The notes under the pieces: generated by a model
Told to the model about the DNA's origin: nothing
The model's database searches: none
What the model saw: only the letters and a program-made list of their open reading frames with translations
Origin: Aplectana chamaeleonis
Taxonomy: Eukaryota; Nematoda; Chromadorea; Rhabditida; Cosmocercidae
Assembly (NCBI GenBank): GCA_029168955.1
Contig: JAPDOI010000121.1
Location: forward strand, 1,426,001-1,490,000
DNA length: 64,000 nt
Reading direction: 5' to 3'
Part shown: positions 1 through 11,734 of the stretch, one piece after another
Numbering within the stretch: the stretch's first letter is position 1
Layout: each line of letters starts with the position of its first letter
Program-made: the position numbers and the translations under genes

Positions 1-34
1 TTCACCCTTCATTCTAAAGCGTGTTTTTTTTCAG

Positions 35-175
35 GTGTACGCTGATCTCATTCACATCTGCTGTCATTGCAAGGCGTTGTTCTGGAAGACGTTAGGCCAT
101 CCATGTCTCCGACCAGGCTCGCCATCAGTTCGAGTTACCCCTCAGCAGTTTGTTGACATGCTGATTTACCTCTAA
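35..175 (+). CDS. Terminal coding exon of an unrecognised gene
   Basis: A pyrimidine-rich tract ending in TTTTTTTTCAG (to base 34) is a strong nematode 3' splice site. It is followed by an open frame of 46 codons ending in TAA at 173-175. The peptide begins VYADLIHICCHCKALFWKTL, contains three closely spaced cysteines plus a fourth in GHPC, and ends QQFVDMLIYL. It reads like an ordered, non-repetitive protein end. Phase 0 was assumed because GTG follows the AG and the frame stays open to a natural stop. The preceding exons lie outside the window. I do not recognise the family. The Cys/His cluster could bind metal, but that is a guess. No canonical AATAAA was seen in the next 480 bases. Confidence 0.55.
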   Translation: MYADLIHICCHCKALFWKTLGHPCLRPGSPSVRVTPQQFVDMLIYL

Positions 176-1240
176 TCGCCATCCACATCTCATCGTTAAA
201 TCCTCATACTATTCTATTGTGTACACAATCGTCGCCATTCATACAATCATCCGCTTGCCATCATTCTGTTATGTGTGAATCCCCGTTGTTGTCCGTTGAT
301 TGATCAGTCAGCATCCTCTTGTTGTGTGGCAGCACTGGACTGTACCCCAGTTCAGGTCCATCAGTGATAATAATCAACTAGTCTACTCTCCGTTGAAACA
401 TCGATTCAGTGAATGTGATATTGATCAATGCATACCGAGATGCTTTCCACCATAATCCTTTACCCTTTGCACTAACCGGTATGGATTACTGTCGACTTCC
501 GATGTAACCAAATCTCTACACCTATTCTTTCACTGTATTCTGTTGTTATCGTTTCTTACTCTCCCTCCTCCCACTTCAGTTATTCACGGGTAGACCGTCC
601 CGATGATAGTTTCATTCAAATGTTAATGTATATTTCATAGCTATCAAAAATACTATTACTGTTTAATTAGTTCGGCATTAGCTGTGTTGTGAATTTGGTT
701 CAAGCTGATGAAATTTCATTCGTGAAATCGCTTGGCCGAATGTGTCCTACAGGAGAAGCAGTGGGTGATTTCAGGAGATTTCGTCTTTGTTGAAACTTCT
801 CCAGGTAATGTTTTACGGGAAGAATGACAAGAGTAGGAAATAAGTACTTTGACATCTGCTGCTTGCTGAGCATTCGACTATTTTGGTCCATGTTATGCTC
901 CGGCGGGATGAAAGTTTGCTGCGAGCACGTTGCTGCAGCGTGCCGCGTGATTCAGGCACCCAGGCAATCTTGCGTACAACGCAGAGGCGAAACTGTAGAT
1001 CAGAATTTCGAAGTACTCGACGCAAAAACCGTTCAGGCGGACGGTGATTAGAAAAACAGGAAATGGCGAGAATCTCATGCAAGTACAGAAGCAATAACAA
1101 CGGAAGGAGAATTCGCAAACGATCACAGACGTGAAATTCAAAAAAAAAGAAGGCGGTCGGCTAGCTGACGGGATTTGGCAAACATCAACCTGGGTTAGGT
1201 CCCGCGACGACTCAGTATACTGTATGTATAACCGCCCAAT
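176..1240. other. Probable 3' UTR then intergenic DNA, no gene seen
   Basis: AT-rich unique-looking sequence follows the stop of the terminal exon. Short frames occur on both strands at 700-1140 but overlap each other, lack splice context and have no recognisable domain. The first few hundred bases are probably 3' UTR of the gene ending at 175. Confidence 0.4.
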
Positions 1241-1254
1241 GCGGAATTCATCCT

Positions 1255-1440
1255 GGTAGAACGGGTGGTGGACGTAGTGTTTCCCAGCCGCAAAAGAGGG
1301 AAGGGGGAGGAGCGAAGTGCGTGATTGGACGAAACACGCATAGCATCCAATCAGGAACCTTGCTCCTCCCCTGTTTGGCCCCCCTCTTCTGCGGTTGGGA
1401 AGCTACTCCCACCACTCCGTGTACAACTGTACTTTTTGGT
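1255..1440. repeat. Foldback repeat, GC-rich arms
   Basis: A left arm containing CCCAGCCGCAAAAGAGGG and GGAGGAGC is mirrored by a right arm containing GCTCCTCCCC and CCTCTTCTGCGGTTGGGA. Related sequence with the same 'GATTGGACG' core appears near 25.13-25.27 kb, so this is a dispersed foldback family. The frames crossing it in both directions are consequences of the palindrome. Confidence 0.5.
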
Positions 1441-2828
1441 AGGTACCCGATACTTACAGTTGTCTTGTCACTTCTGCAGGGTCTAGCCAGAAAGCATAAC
1501 AAGAGTCTTTGTCTTACTCCCTTTTTTGGACCCATGAGATTCATGAACGCATTCCTCGTCTTGCAGTCTGAAAATCCGGAACTGGTTCCGTACGAGACGG
1601 GGAGAAAATCCGCACGTCAAATTCTCACCCATCCGTGGATTCGAACCAGGGTTGAGCGACAAAGGATTTTCAGAGATGGGCAAACGACAACTAGCGAAAG
1701 AGGTCGACAAGCGGCAATCAGCAGACGGCAAGAGTAAAAAATACCGTCACGAAACCGATTTAAATACTTAAAGGCATCGTTCGCGCTGAAAACCAATTTT
1801 CGTTTTTCAGGCTCAATTTCATGAATGAGCCCGTTAGACCACGTCGGTGAAGTTTTGCGCGTCAAAACATATGGTTCTGAAGTTAGAGTGGTTCAAAATC
1901 ACGATCTTCCACCAGTTTTCACCAGCCATCTAGCACAAGGAACAGAAGCGCCATCTTAGGCGCAGGTGATTCAGCATTTGAAATTTTTAATTCGGGAAAT
2001 TCTGACATCCAAACTTGATCAATGGATGCTTCTTATTTTTAGAATATGTTCCAGTGAGCGAAAGGCAATAGCAATTCACCCTTTTAATAAGTTTAAAGCA
2101 AAGAACACATCCGACGTTTGCGAAAAAAACTTCCGACGTATTGCACCAGACACACCGAGATTGACGGAGGGGTGAGAACTGAATAATCGAGACCTTTCAA
2201 AACGAGTTTTTTTGCGAAAGTTGATGGTCTTGTGGAGCCTTTCCACTCTTATTCTGTATGTCAGAGATTCGCCCGCGCAAAACCATGAAAACATGAGATA
2301 CGGTTCTTTGCGCGCTTTAAGGAGTGAAACCCAAATATTGTTCGCCCATTCCGCTTTCAATATCTATCTGCTATGAAAAGCCCAATTTCAATATTGCTAG
2401 TGCAGTGAGAAAAACGTGAAAGAATAGTGGAAAAAACGAGAATTCGGTTAGGGTCAATAAATCGAAGAAAGAGAGAAAACGAGATGAATATTGATCTTGC
2501 CCTTCAGCGTTTTTTTCGTTTTCAGTGAATGATCCACTCTTTTAGTATTGTTGCTCTATTGTCCCTGTCATTTCGTCAGATTTGGTTGTGTTCCACAACC
2601 AATTTGAAGAGAACTGACCAACTGCAAGCGTGTGAGTTTGTTTATTTATTCATTTTGAATGTTTTTTTTGAATGAACGTGCCAACTCGTAAGAAAGGAAC
2701 AGTAAGAAAAATCCGGGAAAGTCGCAACACAAAAGGGGAAAAGCGGTTGAACAAACCGCTAATTTTAAGAAGGAAAGTAGACAAAAGTACACTAAAACAG
2801 CGAAAACAAGACAGGGATAACGTGTTAA
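1441..2828. other. No gene seen
   Basis: AT-rich sequence with no reading frame longer than about 140 codons, no recognisable domain and no obvious terminal repeats. The text around 1620-1670 contains a TTCGAACC motif but lacks a tRNA fold. Confidence 0.4.
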
Positions 2829-3293
2829 AGGCAGTGTTCACGAAGAAAAAGTTGCACGTTTTTTTTTGGCTAAAACATAAGCTTTGGGTCCCTCTAAGAA
2901 GATTAAGAACGGAAGTGCGACGAAAAACGGCCGTTAAGTTGGTGAAAATCTCGTGGGCCAGCCAACCCATTGGGCCACTCTGCCCACGTCCCATAACAAT
3001 TGCCCTGAATTCGTGGTTAGATGAGCGATGGTTTCCGATCAAAAGCCCCGTTCTTCCCTTCATTCTCTAATTCTCTCTTTACTCAGGTCAGCTCGCCCAC
3101 ATCGGCTGCAAAAACGGGAGCTACAAGCCTCGGACAACTTGTCCACAATCCTTTCCTTGCTGAATTTCGAGGGGCCATAACTCCGTTTCCAGGGGGTTTT
3201 GTACGATTCCAAGGGCATCATTGGAATCACCGTGGGACCGTTCTCAAGATAGGCGGTGAAACAGAAAAACGACTTTTATATTGAACACTGCCT
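2829..3293. mobile_element. TTAA-flanked MITE (AGGCAGTGTTCACGA family)
   Basis: The element starts AGGCAGTGTTCACGA right after TTAA (2825-2828) and ends with the inverse, GAACACTGCCT, before TTAA (3294-3297). The right half closely matches the element at 54432-54917, including 'GAGCGATGGTTTCCGATCAA'. It has no transposase, so it is non-autonomous. The overlapping frames of 130-140 codons are not genes. Confidence 0.75.
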
Positions 3294-3752
3294 TTAAATA
3301 GTAAGGGGTTGAAATGGGTGTGCGTATCTGTGATACAGCCACTAATAACCGATTTATTTTGTCTAAAGGAAGTATATTCTTTTCGAATGAACTACCTTTT
3401 GGTTCAGTAGGAAAACAATCTTTTTCGAATGATCGAACTTTTCATTAATTCGAAAATTCCATTGTTTGAATAATCGATTTGGTCAAAGTCGACTATTTAA
3501 TTGGAAGATTAATCGATCATTCGATTCAGCCAAGTAATATACCAAATAGAACTCAAACAACAGGCCATTATATCCTTTGTCCCATTAAACTATGCGATTT
3601 TCTGCTTAAACTGGAAAATCTTTTTCAAAAGTTTCCCAAAGTCGAACGATTGTGGCGAACAGACACAGGGTCTCTAGGTCGGGTGGAATATTTACGGCGA
3701 ATGTAATCAGGACACCAACGGATTGACACGATTTCAGTCAGACAGCTGATTT
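3294..3752. other. AT-rich DNA with TTCGAATGA-like repeats, no gene seen
   Basis: Between 3370 and 3540 short motifs such as TTCGAATGA, TCGATTTGG and ATCGATCATTCGA recur. They resemble the TCGA-rich array at 11.7-11.9 kb. No coding evidence. Confidence 0.35.
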
Positions 3753-4319
3753 TTAATGGGGTCGGAATTGGCCCTGACATGCATTTAAAGTTTCCTGGAC
3801 AAGGGTTATATAACCATGTATTTTCCCTAAAATACAACCTATTCTCCACAATTCAAGTTGGGTTTCCTGCGAGGTATTTGGCAGTGTCTGATTATAAAGC
3901 CTTACTTGGTCTTGTAAGCTCAGGCGGAGCAAGCAGCGGAACGGTCGGTCATGGCCAATATAGAACTGACTAGGAGACTTCGACATGGTCAGTCCGATAA
4001 GCATCACTTCGACCGGCTTGAAATGTGGGAGAAAGGCTATATGCCAGTTTTCAGACGTCTTTATTCGTGACCCAACGTTCCGCGGCTCATATTGTGCAAC
4101 CCATTCGTTTGTGGAAGGACAGTACTCACATATTGGTGGGGAAGTTCCCGAGGAGATTAGATCTGATATAGTCGGTATTACTCGGTCGAGGGGAGAACGG
4201 TTAAACGTCCCCCGGAGGCTTCTGAAACAGTAGATTCGGTTGATACCGAGGGAAGCTCCCTTTACGGTGTTTCCCTGAACCTTCCACCGTGCATGACGAA
4301 CGCGAAAACAAAGGCGCAA
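3753..4319 (-). pseudogene. Degenerate LINE fragment, region after the RT domain
   Basis: A minus-strand frame of 188 codons contains MLIGLTMSKSPSQFYIGHDR. The same region of another LINE fragment near 26.2-26.3 kb (minus strand) reads as a similar IGF-IMSKSP segment followed by arginine- and leucine-rich text. This points to a shared, decayed non-LTR retrotransposon tail, and there is no host-gene evidence. There is no endonuclease or RT core here. Confidence is limited because the similarity was judged by eye. Confidence 0.35.
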
Positions 4320-4532
4320 CGTGTTGCACCTTGCGATTTGTAGGGGAAGAGTTGCATCTCAGGGGCATTTCCGACCGGATAATTTTGAAGGAGGGCAACT
4401 TCTTGGTAACTTGACGTGAAAGATAATAATTTTTGACTCTAGTCCAGCTTTCTAAGGACAGGGAGCTGATGAAAACAACGAATTATGGCGAATTGATTTT
4501 TGGTCAATCAATAACCAATGGATGTTGGGTTG

Positions 4533-4630
4533 CAACCAGGGATGTGCGGCAATTGCCGTTCGCCGGGTGCCGTTTGCCGGCCGTTTTCGGAAAAATTTTG
4601 TCAATTGTCGTTTGCCGTTTTCCTCTCCTT
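4533..4630. repeat. GGGATGTGCGGCAA-type repeat fragment
   Basis: The text GGGATGTGCGGCAATTGCCG followed by several GCCGTTTGCCGG motifs recurs inverted at 28225-28355, again at 28683-28800, and as a short piece at 35300-35360 ending in CATATCCCTG. The shared CAGGGATG end is hAT-like in form. This copy is one end of such an element. The opposite end was not identified. Confidence 0.4.
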
Positions 4631-4971
4631 TTTCGATGAAATTATGCAAAAAGTGCGCAATAGATAACAAACGCCGCGAATAGGAGGCGCATATAAGCCT
4701 GATAAGTCTTGCTGCTGCTCAAAAGGAGAGGGACAGGATATACATGCTCTTAAAACGTCGAGCTATTTGGTGTAACCTACCCTTGCAAAGAGGTAATGTC
4801 GAAGTAATTGCTAATTTCGTAGTGTCATGCTCGTGTGGGTCCTCTTGTCTGGAAGAGAATCGAGCTCACCGCCCCCTCCTTATTGAGGCTTCGGGCTATT
4901 GACCTATGTAGGGCTCATCGGGACAAGAACTAACACCCTGAATAATTAGAGGAGAGGGCACGAAAGGTTAA

Positions 4972-5443
4972 AAGCAGCGTTCACGATGGAAAAAATCTCT
5001 AGTTGTTTTTTTTACAGAAACGTGAGCTTTAGGACCTCGTGATGAAAACAGTGGTGAGAGAATCACGGAAATCCATCGAAAAGTGGGTGAAAATCTCGTG
5101 GGCCAGTCAGCCCATTGGGCCACCCCCCCCCCTCACAAACTATTCCTCTCTGAAGAAGCTTGAACACGTAAACAACCGGTCAGCAAAGGTAATGGCTTCG
5201 ATAAGTAGCAGTGGATAAGGTGTATCCCGTTATCACATGGAAAGACTTCATCCCTTCACGTCGGTCAGTCGTTACATTCTTGAAAAAAGAACGTCACACA
5301 AGAGGCTCTGCTAAGGCGAAAAAAAGTGTTTTTTTTTCTCGGCACTTTCTGCAGCTCTTCCTGACGCTGCTGTCCCAGTAAGCTCTTGACCTATCATAAT
5401 CTGTAAGAAGCTGAACATTAAGAATTTATCGTGAACACTGCCT
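4972..5443. mobile_element. TTAA-flanked MITE
   Basis: Left end AAGCAGCGTTCACGAT follows TTAA at 4968-4971. Right end ATCGTGAACACTGCCT precedes TTAA at 5444-5447. The interior carries 'GGTGAAAATCTCGTGGGCCA', also present in the element at 2829-3293, so the two share an internal family. Non-coding. Confidence 0.7.
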
Positions 5444-6590
5444 TTAAGGAGATCTACTGAGTGGTTCAATTTGTTTCAGATATTTGATAAAATACATTTC
5501 TGTTGAGATCTCTTTACATCAAAAAAATAATAAACGGCTAGGAGTTGATCGTTGACTGATGACCATAGAATGTGCGGCATATAACTGGAAGCGACGGGAA
5601 ATCATGGGGTACCCGAGAGGGAGTGCGCCAATCGTAGGGAAAAGTGAGTGGGACCAAATTGAGAAAGCACCAAGCGCAAAAGAAGGACCGCGTGCAGGAC
5701 CCGACTGGAAGCAAGCCAAGCGCTGGGAGCTTGGCAGGAGTGCGCAGAGCGCCGGTGACTGAGTGCAAGACCTTGCTGAGAGTGCGTTACTGTCTTGGAA
5801 AGTAAGCGAGACCACACTGGGATTGTGCGAAACGTCGTGTAGAGGATGGTGCACTTCAGTGGCACTTTGTGAGCTTATGGTCTTCACCGTCTCTGTTATG
5901 CTGTCAAATGCGCTGAAAAACATGAGTTGAAAGTTGGAGTTCTGAGCTGAAAGTGTCGGAGAGGGTGTACGTGGCATGCGGAAAATCTGTTTTGATCAAA
6001 TTCGTTGCTTGACTATAAATTGGGTGCACGGAGTCGGGTGCGACCAGTTGGGAGGAAGGTGTGGCGTATTGTTCGGGAAGGAGGCGATTGAGATGACCGC
6101 GGTTTCTCAGGAGTCGCATCTTCTGAGAAGCTTGAAAAACTACCAAATCGCATGCACTTGAGTTGTTAACGAGCTGTTTCGGAGAAATTTGAGGGGTCGG
6201 TGGGGGAGACGGTTGTTGAATATGGAGCAGTTTCTCAAGAATACTCCCAAGACTCCTCGAAAACAGGACCTGGAAGGAAAAGTCGACAAGGTTGAGTATT
6301 TTGACACTAGACTGCAGGCCGTCAGACGTGTTTCGTATGGGGAAGTTGAGTGAGAAGGATAAACGTCCGCGTCTGGTTAAAGTCGTTTTACCCACACGGT
6401 CCTATTGGGCCGCGGCGTTGGCCAACACCCGCCGGCTTCGGGGGTCCGGTTTTCCAGACACGTATGTGCGTAGGAGTATGACTAAAGAAAAAACGTCAGC
6501 GAGAATTCGAGATGAGGAAGGAGTGCAAGGAGCGCAATAGGCAGCTAAACACTCGAACCTGGGTTGTATACCGCGGCGAAATTCGGCGTA
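5444..6590. other. No gene seen; two long minus-strand frames
   Basis: Minus-strand frames of 163 codons (6395-5904) and 152 codons (5977-5519) overlap in different frames. They are serine-, proline- and leucine-rich, with no domain, no splice logic and no repeats. They may be chance frames or a very old relic. Confidence 0.3.
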
Positions 6591-6860
6591 TCGAAGACCT
6601 ACTCTGATGTGCTCGGGGGATCGTCCCCAACCCGACGGCCGTGGCCACGTCACTAGGGACTAAACACAACCTTGGTTGGCCGCCGACATGCATCCTCTAG
6701 CCCAGCCCCTTTGGGGGGGACTTGGTATGGTGTACGTCCCTCCTTTGCTGGATTTGTCCAATCGATTGTGGGGGGGCGTCCCCAAACCTACGGGCTCACT
6801 CAAATGCCCAGTGAACACAGGGGAGCATCCCCAAACTGACACGTGGAGCAATCATGTGGA
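6591..6860. repeat. Degenerate hairpin array with GGGGATCGTCCCC-like units
   Basis: Units such as GGGGGATCGTCCCCAA, GGGGGGCGTCCCCAAA and GGGGAGCATCCCCAAA occur about every 60-80 bases, each self-complementary. The same unit appears at 15898-15952 just upstream of the LINE endonuclease frame. This region may therefore be a detached LINE 5' region. Confidence 0.4.
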
Positions 6861-7199
6861 TCGCCCAAACATCGATTGCAATTCTCCATTTCTTCTTTTG
6901 ATGGTTGCTCATTTTTGTTTTTGTTTTGAACTTGAAAACTTTTGAACTTCTTGCTTGCCCATTTTGTACTTTTGAAGTTTTCTTGGAATTCACGCAGAGC
7001 TTGTCGTCTGATAGGAAATTTAGCTTATTCTTTCAATCAGCATTTTTTAGGGAAACCATTGATGGCCAAAAAACAAACAGTGGCAACCAATTTCTACAGT
7101 ATGAATCTAGAGCACAAAAGGACTGAGACAATTTATCAGGTAATTTTTTTTATTTTTTTTTCCATTCATGTTGCACTGGGGCACTCTCGTAGGAATGAT

Positions 7200-7660
7200 C
7201 GCTGTCTCATCATCGTATTTTCGCGGTAAATCCGCGGCAAAATCGCGGCACACTTCTTCTCATAATTTTTTCGTTTTTTCGGTAGTTTTTCGGCAGCCTT
7301 CTGGGTAGTTCTACGGTGATTTGGCGTTATGTTCGCAGTAGTTCCCGACCTAGCGATAGTTTTGTGTCAATTTCTCGGTAAAATTCAGGTTCGAGATAGA
7401 TTCTCGGTAGCTTCCACACAATTTCTTCTAGAGCAGGGCTCCATATGGAGCCTGCAAGAGATAATGGAGGAGAAGTAGTGCTTCTGAAAGAGTGTGTTAG
7501 AGGTCTTAGAGGGTTGGAGGACTTCAGAAGGAGCGTAAAAGAGGTCTCATAAAAATACCAGGTCTTCAGAAGCAGCCAAATAAAAAGCTCTTCGATCGAT
7601 TTCGTGGACATAGAGTTGGTATGGGTGGAGGGGGAGGGGGGCTAGCAGCGAGGTTCACGG
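7200..7660. repeat. Decayed repeat shared with 13.9-14.2 kb
   Basis: The stretch 7410-7660 ends with 'ATAGAGTTGGTATGGGTGG', AGGGGGAGGGGGGCTAGC. A similar order of motifs occurs at 13910-14200 (AGATAGAATTGGTGTAG, GGAGGGGGTGGGCTAGC). The first part (7215-7360) has loosely repeated CGCGGTAAAT/CGCGGCAAAA motifs. Non-coding. Confidence 0.4.
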
Positions 7661-7944
7661 CAACTGAAAAGCTGCCGCTGCTCATAGTATGTATGTGCCA
7701 ATGATACGGTTCGCCCATGCAGTTAGCCTGCATGATGAGCGGTGGGCGCGAAGACATTTTTTCGGACGTGTAAATCGATTAGAGGAAATATTAGACAGAT
7801 AGACTATAGAATCCCAGTTAGCTGTTTGCAGCCGTGAGAAGGCTCTTCCGAAAAATGCCTTCGCGACGGTCGCTTAACACCTACACCGACCGCGTGGGCG
7901 GACGGACTCATTCGAACTTACTGTACATTTTTCATGCTGCGTTG

Positions 7945-8215
7945 TGCTTAAAAGCACTATGAATTTTCATTCTGAGTTTCCCACACGAAAAAAGGGGCTG
8001 GCCGACAAGTGTTGCAGGAACCACGAAGAAACGACGAAAAACTCATTAAAACGCCTCATTTCAGTGAAAGAATTGTCTGGCCTGGACTAGTTGTCCGGTA
8101 GGATGAATGAGTTCTCGGCGGTCGCGACCGCTGAAGGTGAAGGACTATATTATGCAAAACAGCATTAGGTAGGATCCAAAGGTTAGAATGGAGCAACAAG
8201 GTTGTGCAGTTTTCG
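7945..8215. repeat. Diverged copy of the 13322-13805 MITE family
   Basis: Ordered matches to the MITE at 13322-13805 are visible: GAAGAAACGACGAAAAAC, AAAACGCCTCATTTCAGTG, CTGGACTAGTTGTCCGGT and GCAAAACAGCATTAGGTA. The terminal repeats are lost or eroded, so this is an older insertion. Confidence 0.5.
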
Positions 8216-8252
8216 AAAGAATTCCATCATCCCCACAAGCAGTTCCACTTAA

Positions 8253-8905
8253 AGGCAATGTTCACATGATTTTCGTACCTGAGTTTTCAAAATAAAACAA
8301 TGCGTTGGCCTCCAAGTGTTATCAAAATTACGGAGAAACGGCGATAAATGCATTAAAACGTCGTATTTCAGTGTCATTATTATACAACATGGACTAGTTG
8401 TCCTGTTGGATCAACATGTTCATGGTGTTTGTCACCGGTGAGAAATGGGGGTAATCAAAAATGGAAGAATATTTTAGGCAAAACAGTATTAGCTAAGGTC
8501 AGAAGGAAAGAACAGAGCAACATAGAGTACTCAGACAGTAGGTGCGGGCGGATCGCTGGCTTTTGGCGGGCGGATCGACGTCCCCCCCGCCATCCGCCCG
8601 CCAGTAGCCAGCGATCCCCCCGCCAGTAGCCAGCGATCCGCCCGCCAGTAGCCAGCCATCCGCCCGCCAGTAGCCAGCCATCCGCCCGCCGGTAGCCGGC
8701 GATCTGCCCGGCAGTAGCCAGCGATCCACCCGCCAGTAGCCAGCGATCCGCCCGTCAGTAGCCAGCGATCCGCCCGCCAGTAACCAGCGATCCGCCCGCC
8801 AGTAGCCAGCGATCCGCCCGCCAGTAACCAGCGATCCGCCCGGCAGTTATCATCGATCCACCCGCCAGTTATCAGCGATCTACCCGCCGGTTATCAGCGA
8901 TTTAC
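8253..8905. mobile_element. TTAA MITE interrupted by a GC-rich satellite
   Basis: The element starts AGGCAATGTTCACATGAT after TTAA at 8249-8252. It follows the 13322-13805 family through GAACAGAGCAACA at about 8511-8523. The family sequence then stops at AGAGTA, and a satellite-bearing segment beginning CTCAGACAGTAGGTGCGG replaces it. The right terminal repeat is missing. Confidence 0.6.
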
Positions 8906-8909
8906 CCGT
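8590..8909. repeat. 22-bp satellite, about 14.5 units
   Basis: The unit CAGCGATCCGCCCGCCAGTA plus GC (22 bp) is repeated 14 times from 8590 to 8897, with a partial last copy to about 8909. Units are 80-100% alike, with a block of three AT-richer variants (CAGTTATCA) at the right end. A short inverted copy (GCGGGCGGATCGCTGGC) at 8545-8575 can fold back on the array. The unit is related to the satellite at 12319-12675. Confidence 0.85.
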
Positions 8910-8960
8910 AATTTGAACCCCTTCTCCTTTTGATCCCTCGGGTCGGGGACCAATTCTTAG

Positions 8961-9435
8961 AGGCACAGTCCAACCTCAAAATCAATTTTCTGTTTCCCTT
9001 CTTATCTTGAAAATGGTCTCACGCTGATTCCAATGATGTCTCTCTAGTCGTACAAGGCCCCCTGGGAGCGGAGTTGTGGCCCCTCAAAATTGAGCTGCGG
9101 AAGCATGGTGGACGAGTTGTCCGAGGCTTGTAACTTCCGTCATTTGCAACCTATGGATGCGAGCCGACCTGAATAAAGAGGGAGGCTGAGAATGTAGGGA
9201 AGAACGGTGCTATTGATCGGAAATCATCACTCATCTCGCCACTGTTCAGCTCCAAAGATCGTAAAGGGGCGTGCCAAAGTGGCTTCCTGGTGTGGGCGCC
9301 CCAGATTGGCTTCCTCCTATATCTCGCTTATTCTGTGGAATCGAGAGCTCTCACTTGGCAGGTGTTATACGGGGTGGGTCTACTTCATAATTATGTGGGA
9401 ATCTTAGATTTGGCCCCTGAGATTGGACTGTGCCT
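8961..9435. mobile_element. TTAA-type MITE, AGGCACAGTCCAACCTC family
   Basis: The left end AGGCACAGTCCAACCTC follows TTAG (a mutated TTAA). The right end GATTGGACTGTGCCT precedes TTAA at 9436-9439. Related sequence with the same GGTTGGACTGTG end occurs at 34343-34526 and 62800-62828. The element is non-autonomous. Confidence 0.65.
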
Positions 9436-10950
9436 TTAAGCGCCTATGACGCAGTGTTAATCAACCCAAAGAGTTGACTACCTAAACATTTTGAGGAAAA
9501 CCTGGGCCAAAAAATCCGGTCAAAAATTTTTTACTGCCTAAGAAACTGAAGCCCTGAAGTTTGTGCTGCACCCTAGACCCCACCCGGCGTATAGTCGACA
9601 ACAGATCGCTTTGATATTTTGCTTTCCTTATTGTTTCTTGGAGCAAAGCCGATGTGCCTATGTTATACATAACTTGCGTGCACCGAGCTTGCGCCAAGTC
9701 ACAATAAGGAACGCAAGGTATGTGGGCAACCGGTGCCGGCCGTACTTCTGCACACCTCAGTACTGCTCATCTACTGCCTTATACCCACATAATAATGAAT
9801 CAATTCGTTTACTCCGTCCCGTGTCTCATATTCTACCCTTTAATGTTTGAAAACTTTACAATTTTTCTTAGAAGTTGGTTCACGACAGATTGACCCACCG
9901 GTGTACGATAGGCCACTTCGAACACCAGACACGGCAGTTGGTCAAGCTCTTCAAAAATTGAATGCAATGCCCCAGTCTCTCAAAAGAATTACGTCCAGCC
10001 CGCCCCGCAGTGTCCGAACAGGAGTGAAATAGCGCTCCGCATTTGCAGATAAGGTCTGTTGCAGCACGCAGCTTACAAACAATCTTGCTGAGAACTAAAT
10101 GATAGTGCCGTGACCCCGTAGACCCAGCTCTAGTATATCCGAGCTGCTCGCTGCAACTACGGTTGTTTGCAGCTGCAGACCCAAAGTTAACTCCGATTAG
10201 GGCAGTAGAGATTTAAAGCTCATCAGCTGCGCTAGTAGTGTACTTTGCGGTTCGATTGTGCTCCAATATGGGGCGCAGGTTGGATATTGTGGAATCATTC
10301 ACGCGACCATTCTTTCAGGGCGCCAGTTCACAATCACCCTGAAAAGTTCTGTGGCCATATCCATGAAACTACGGAAGCCTCCCGGAAGGGTTCCTATAAG
10401 CAGCCAGTGTATGCGTTGGGCGAACTTTGGACCTTCCCGGGAGGCTCCCTTTGTTTCATGAATACGGCCAACTAACTAAATCGCGCCAAAACGTTTTGCT
10501 AGCTACAACTAGTCGCATTTTCATCTTTTGGCAAATGGAGTAAAATCACATTGTGCTATGCTCCCTACATTGCCTAAGTTCCAGAAAAATCTGCATTGTG
10601 GGTCTCGGAATAATGAAATTCTATTCACCATGCGTTCCTGATTGAAGGTTGGCACAAACTTGGTGCACCTATGTATTAGCATATGGCACCGAGCTTGCGC
10701 CAACGTTTACTAGGGAACAGAACGTCTCACTAGGATCCATGCCGATACGACATTTCAAATATCGTAATTCGACTTCTTTGAAACTCGGACTTTCGGGTAT
10801 ATTCAGGTTTTCAAATTCTTACCTTTCGTATCCTCCCTCCCATAGAAAATCCTCAAAAATGTGGGCAGTCACGGTCCACATATCCAAATTGGGGAACCTC
10901 ATCACTGGAATTCAACACTGCGCCCACACAGCTAGCCTGCACGCTAAACC
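9436..10950. other. No gene seen; diverged inverted repeats
   Basis: The motif 'ACCGAGCTTGCGCCAA' occurs at about 9681 and 10689. Around 10600-10690 it lies next to its inverse (TTGGCACAAACTTGGTGC), suggesting pieces of one foldback family. The frames at 10245-10475 and 10649-11110 have no recognised domain. Confidence 0.3.
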
Positions 10951-10954
10951 GGGA

Positions 10955-11040
10955 CACCGCCTGCACGCCGACACGCGACGCGGCCGACACAGCGACACAC
11001 GATGCGGCCGGCACCCCGACACGCGGCGCGACGACTCCTC
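10955..11040. repeat. Short GC-rich tandem repeat
   Basis: About four imperfect copies of a roughly 20-bp unit of the form GACACGCGACGCGGCC follow one another. The repeat explains the arginine/histidine-rich frame crossing it. Confidence 0.5.
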
Positions 11041-11239
11041 CCAACCTCCATTGGGGCCTTCACCGGGTCAGAGGGACCTCCAGATAGGGTTCAAGCACCG
11101 CAAACTTTAGTAACTGAACCGAGGACGCCGCTGCCATCTGACTCCTGCGCTTGAAAAATGCGTCATATATCTACTTCCCTCGAAGGAGGCTCGCTTCCTC
11201 TAAAACCAAGGTTGACACCAGTTTACTTAAGTTGTGCCC

Positions 11240-11400
11240 TGGAAGAAAAGACAGAATATCGAATAGATTCGAATGACTCCTTTTTTTAACGTCCGATTTT
11301 GAATATATTCGAATGGCCCTCTTTTTTCGAGGTCCGAATTTTGAATAGTTTCGAATGAAATCGACTCGAATATATTCGAATAATTTCAAAGCGAAAAACT
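11240..11400. repeat. ATTCGAAT-rich imperfect repeat
   Basis: The palindromic core ATATTCGAAT and the related GATTCGAATG recur about five times, spaced by 30-50 bases. No coding evidence. Confidence 0.45.
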
Positions 11401-11734
11401 GAAAACAGGCCAAGTGAGCCGTCAGTGGATGATCGTAAATTACTCCAAGCGCAGGGGAGGCGGGGAAAACTCGGTGACTCTTCCATTCACGCGCTTCGCT
11501 TCGCTTCTCCCCCGTTCGTCCACTCATGCGCTCCGATCATCCCCCTCTGCCCGTCCCTTTCGTAATCGGAATACATTACGACCACCACCCTAGTTGCCCA
11601 AGAAATACTGACAACACAAATCGTTTTCGCTGATGCGACCTGAGCTTTCTCTTGTAAAACGTGGATGGGTACATAGTATACTTATGTCGAGTCAAGTCAT
11701 CGAGTCTTGGTATCGACTGGAAACAGTCGACATC

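Noticed and set aside
1620..1670. tRNA-like TTCGAACC motif
   Set aside because: No D arm, anticodon stem or acceptor pairing can be formed around it.
5519..6395. Two adjoining minus-strand frames of 152 and 163 codons as a gene
   Set aside because: They overlap in different frames, are low in aromatic and charged order, show no domain or splice logic, and frames of this length occur by chance at this base composition.
8499..8729. Glycine/arginine-rich protein across the 22-bp satellite
   Set aside because: An artefact of a GC-rich tandem repeat without stop codons in one frame.
8541..8909. CRISPR array
   Set aside because: The units are contiguous 22-mers with no spacers, and the context is eukaryotic transposon DNA.
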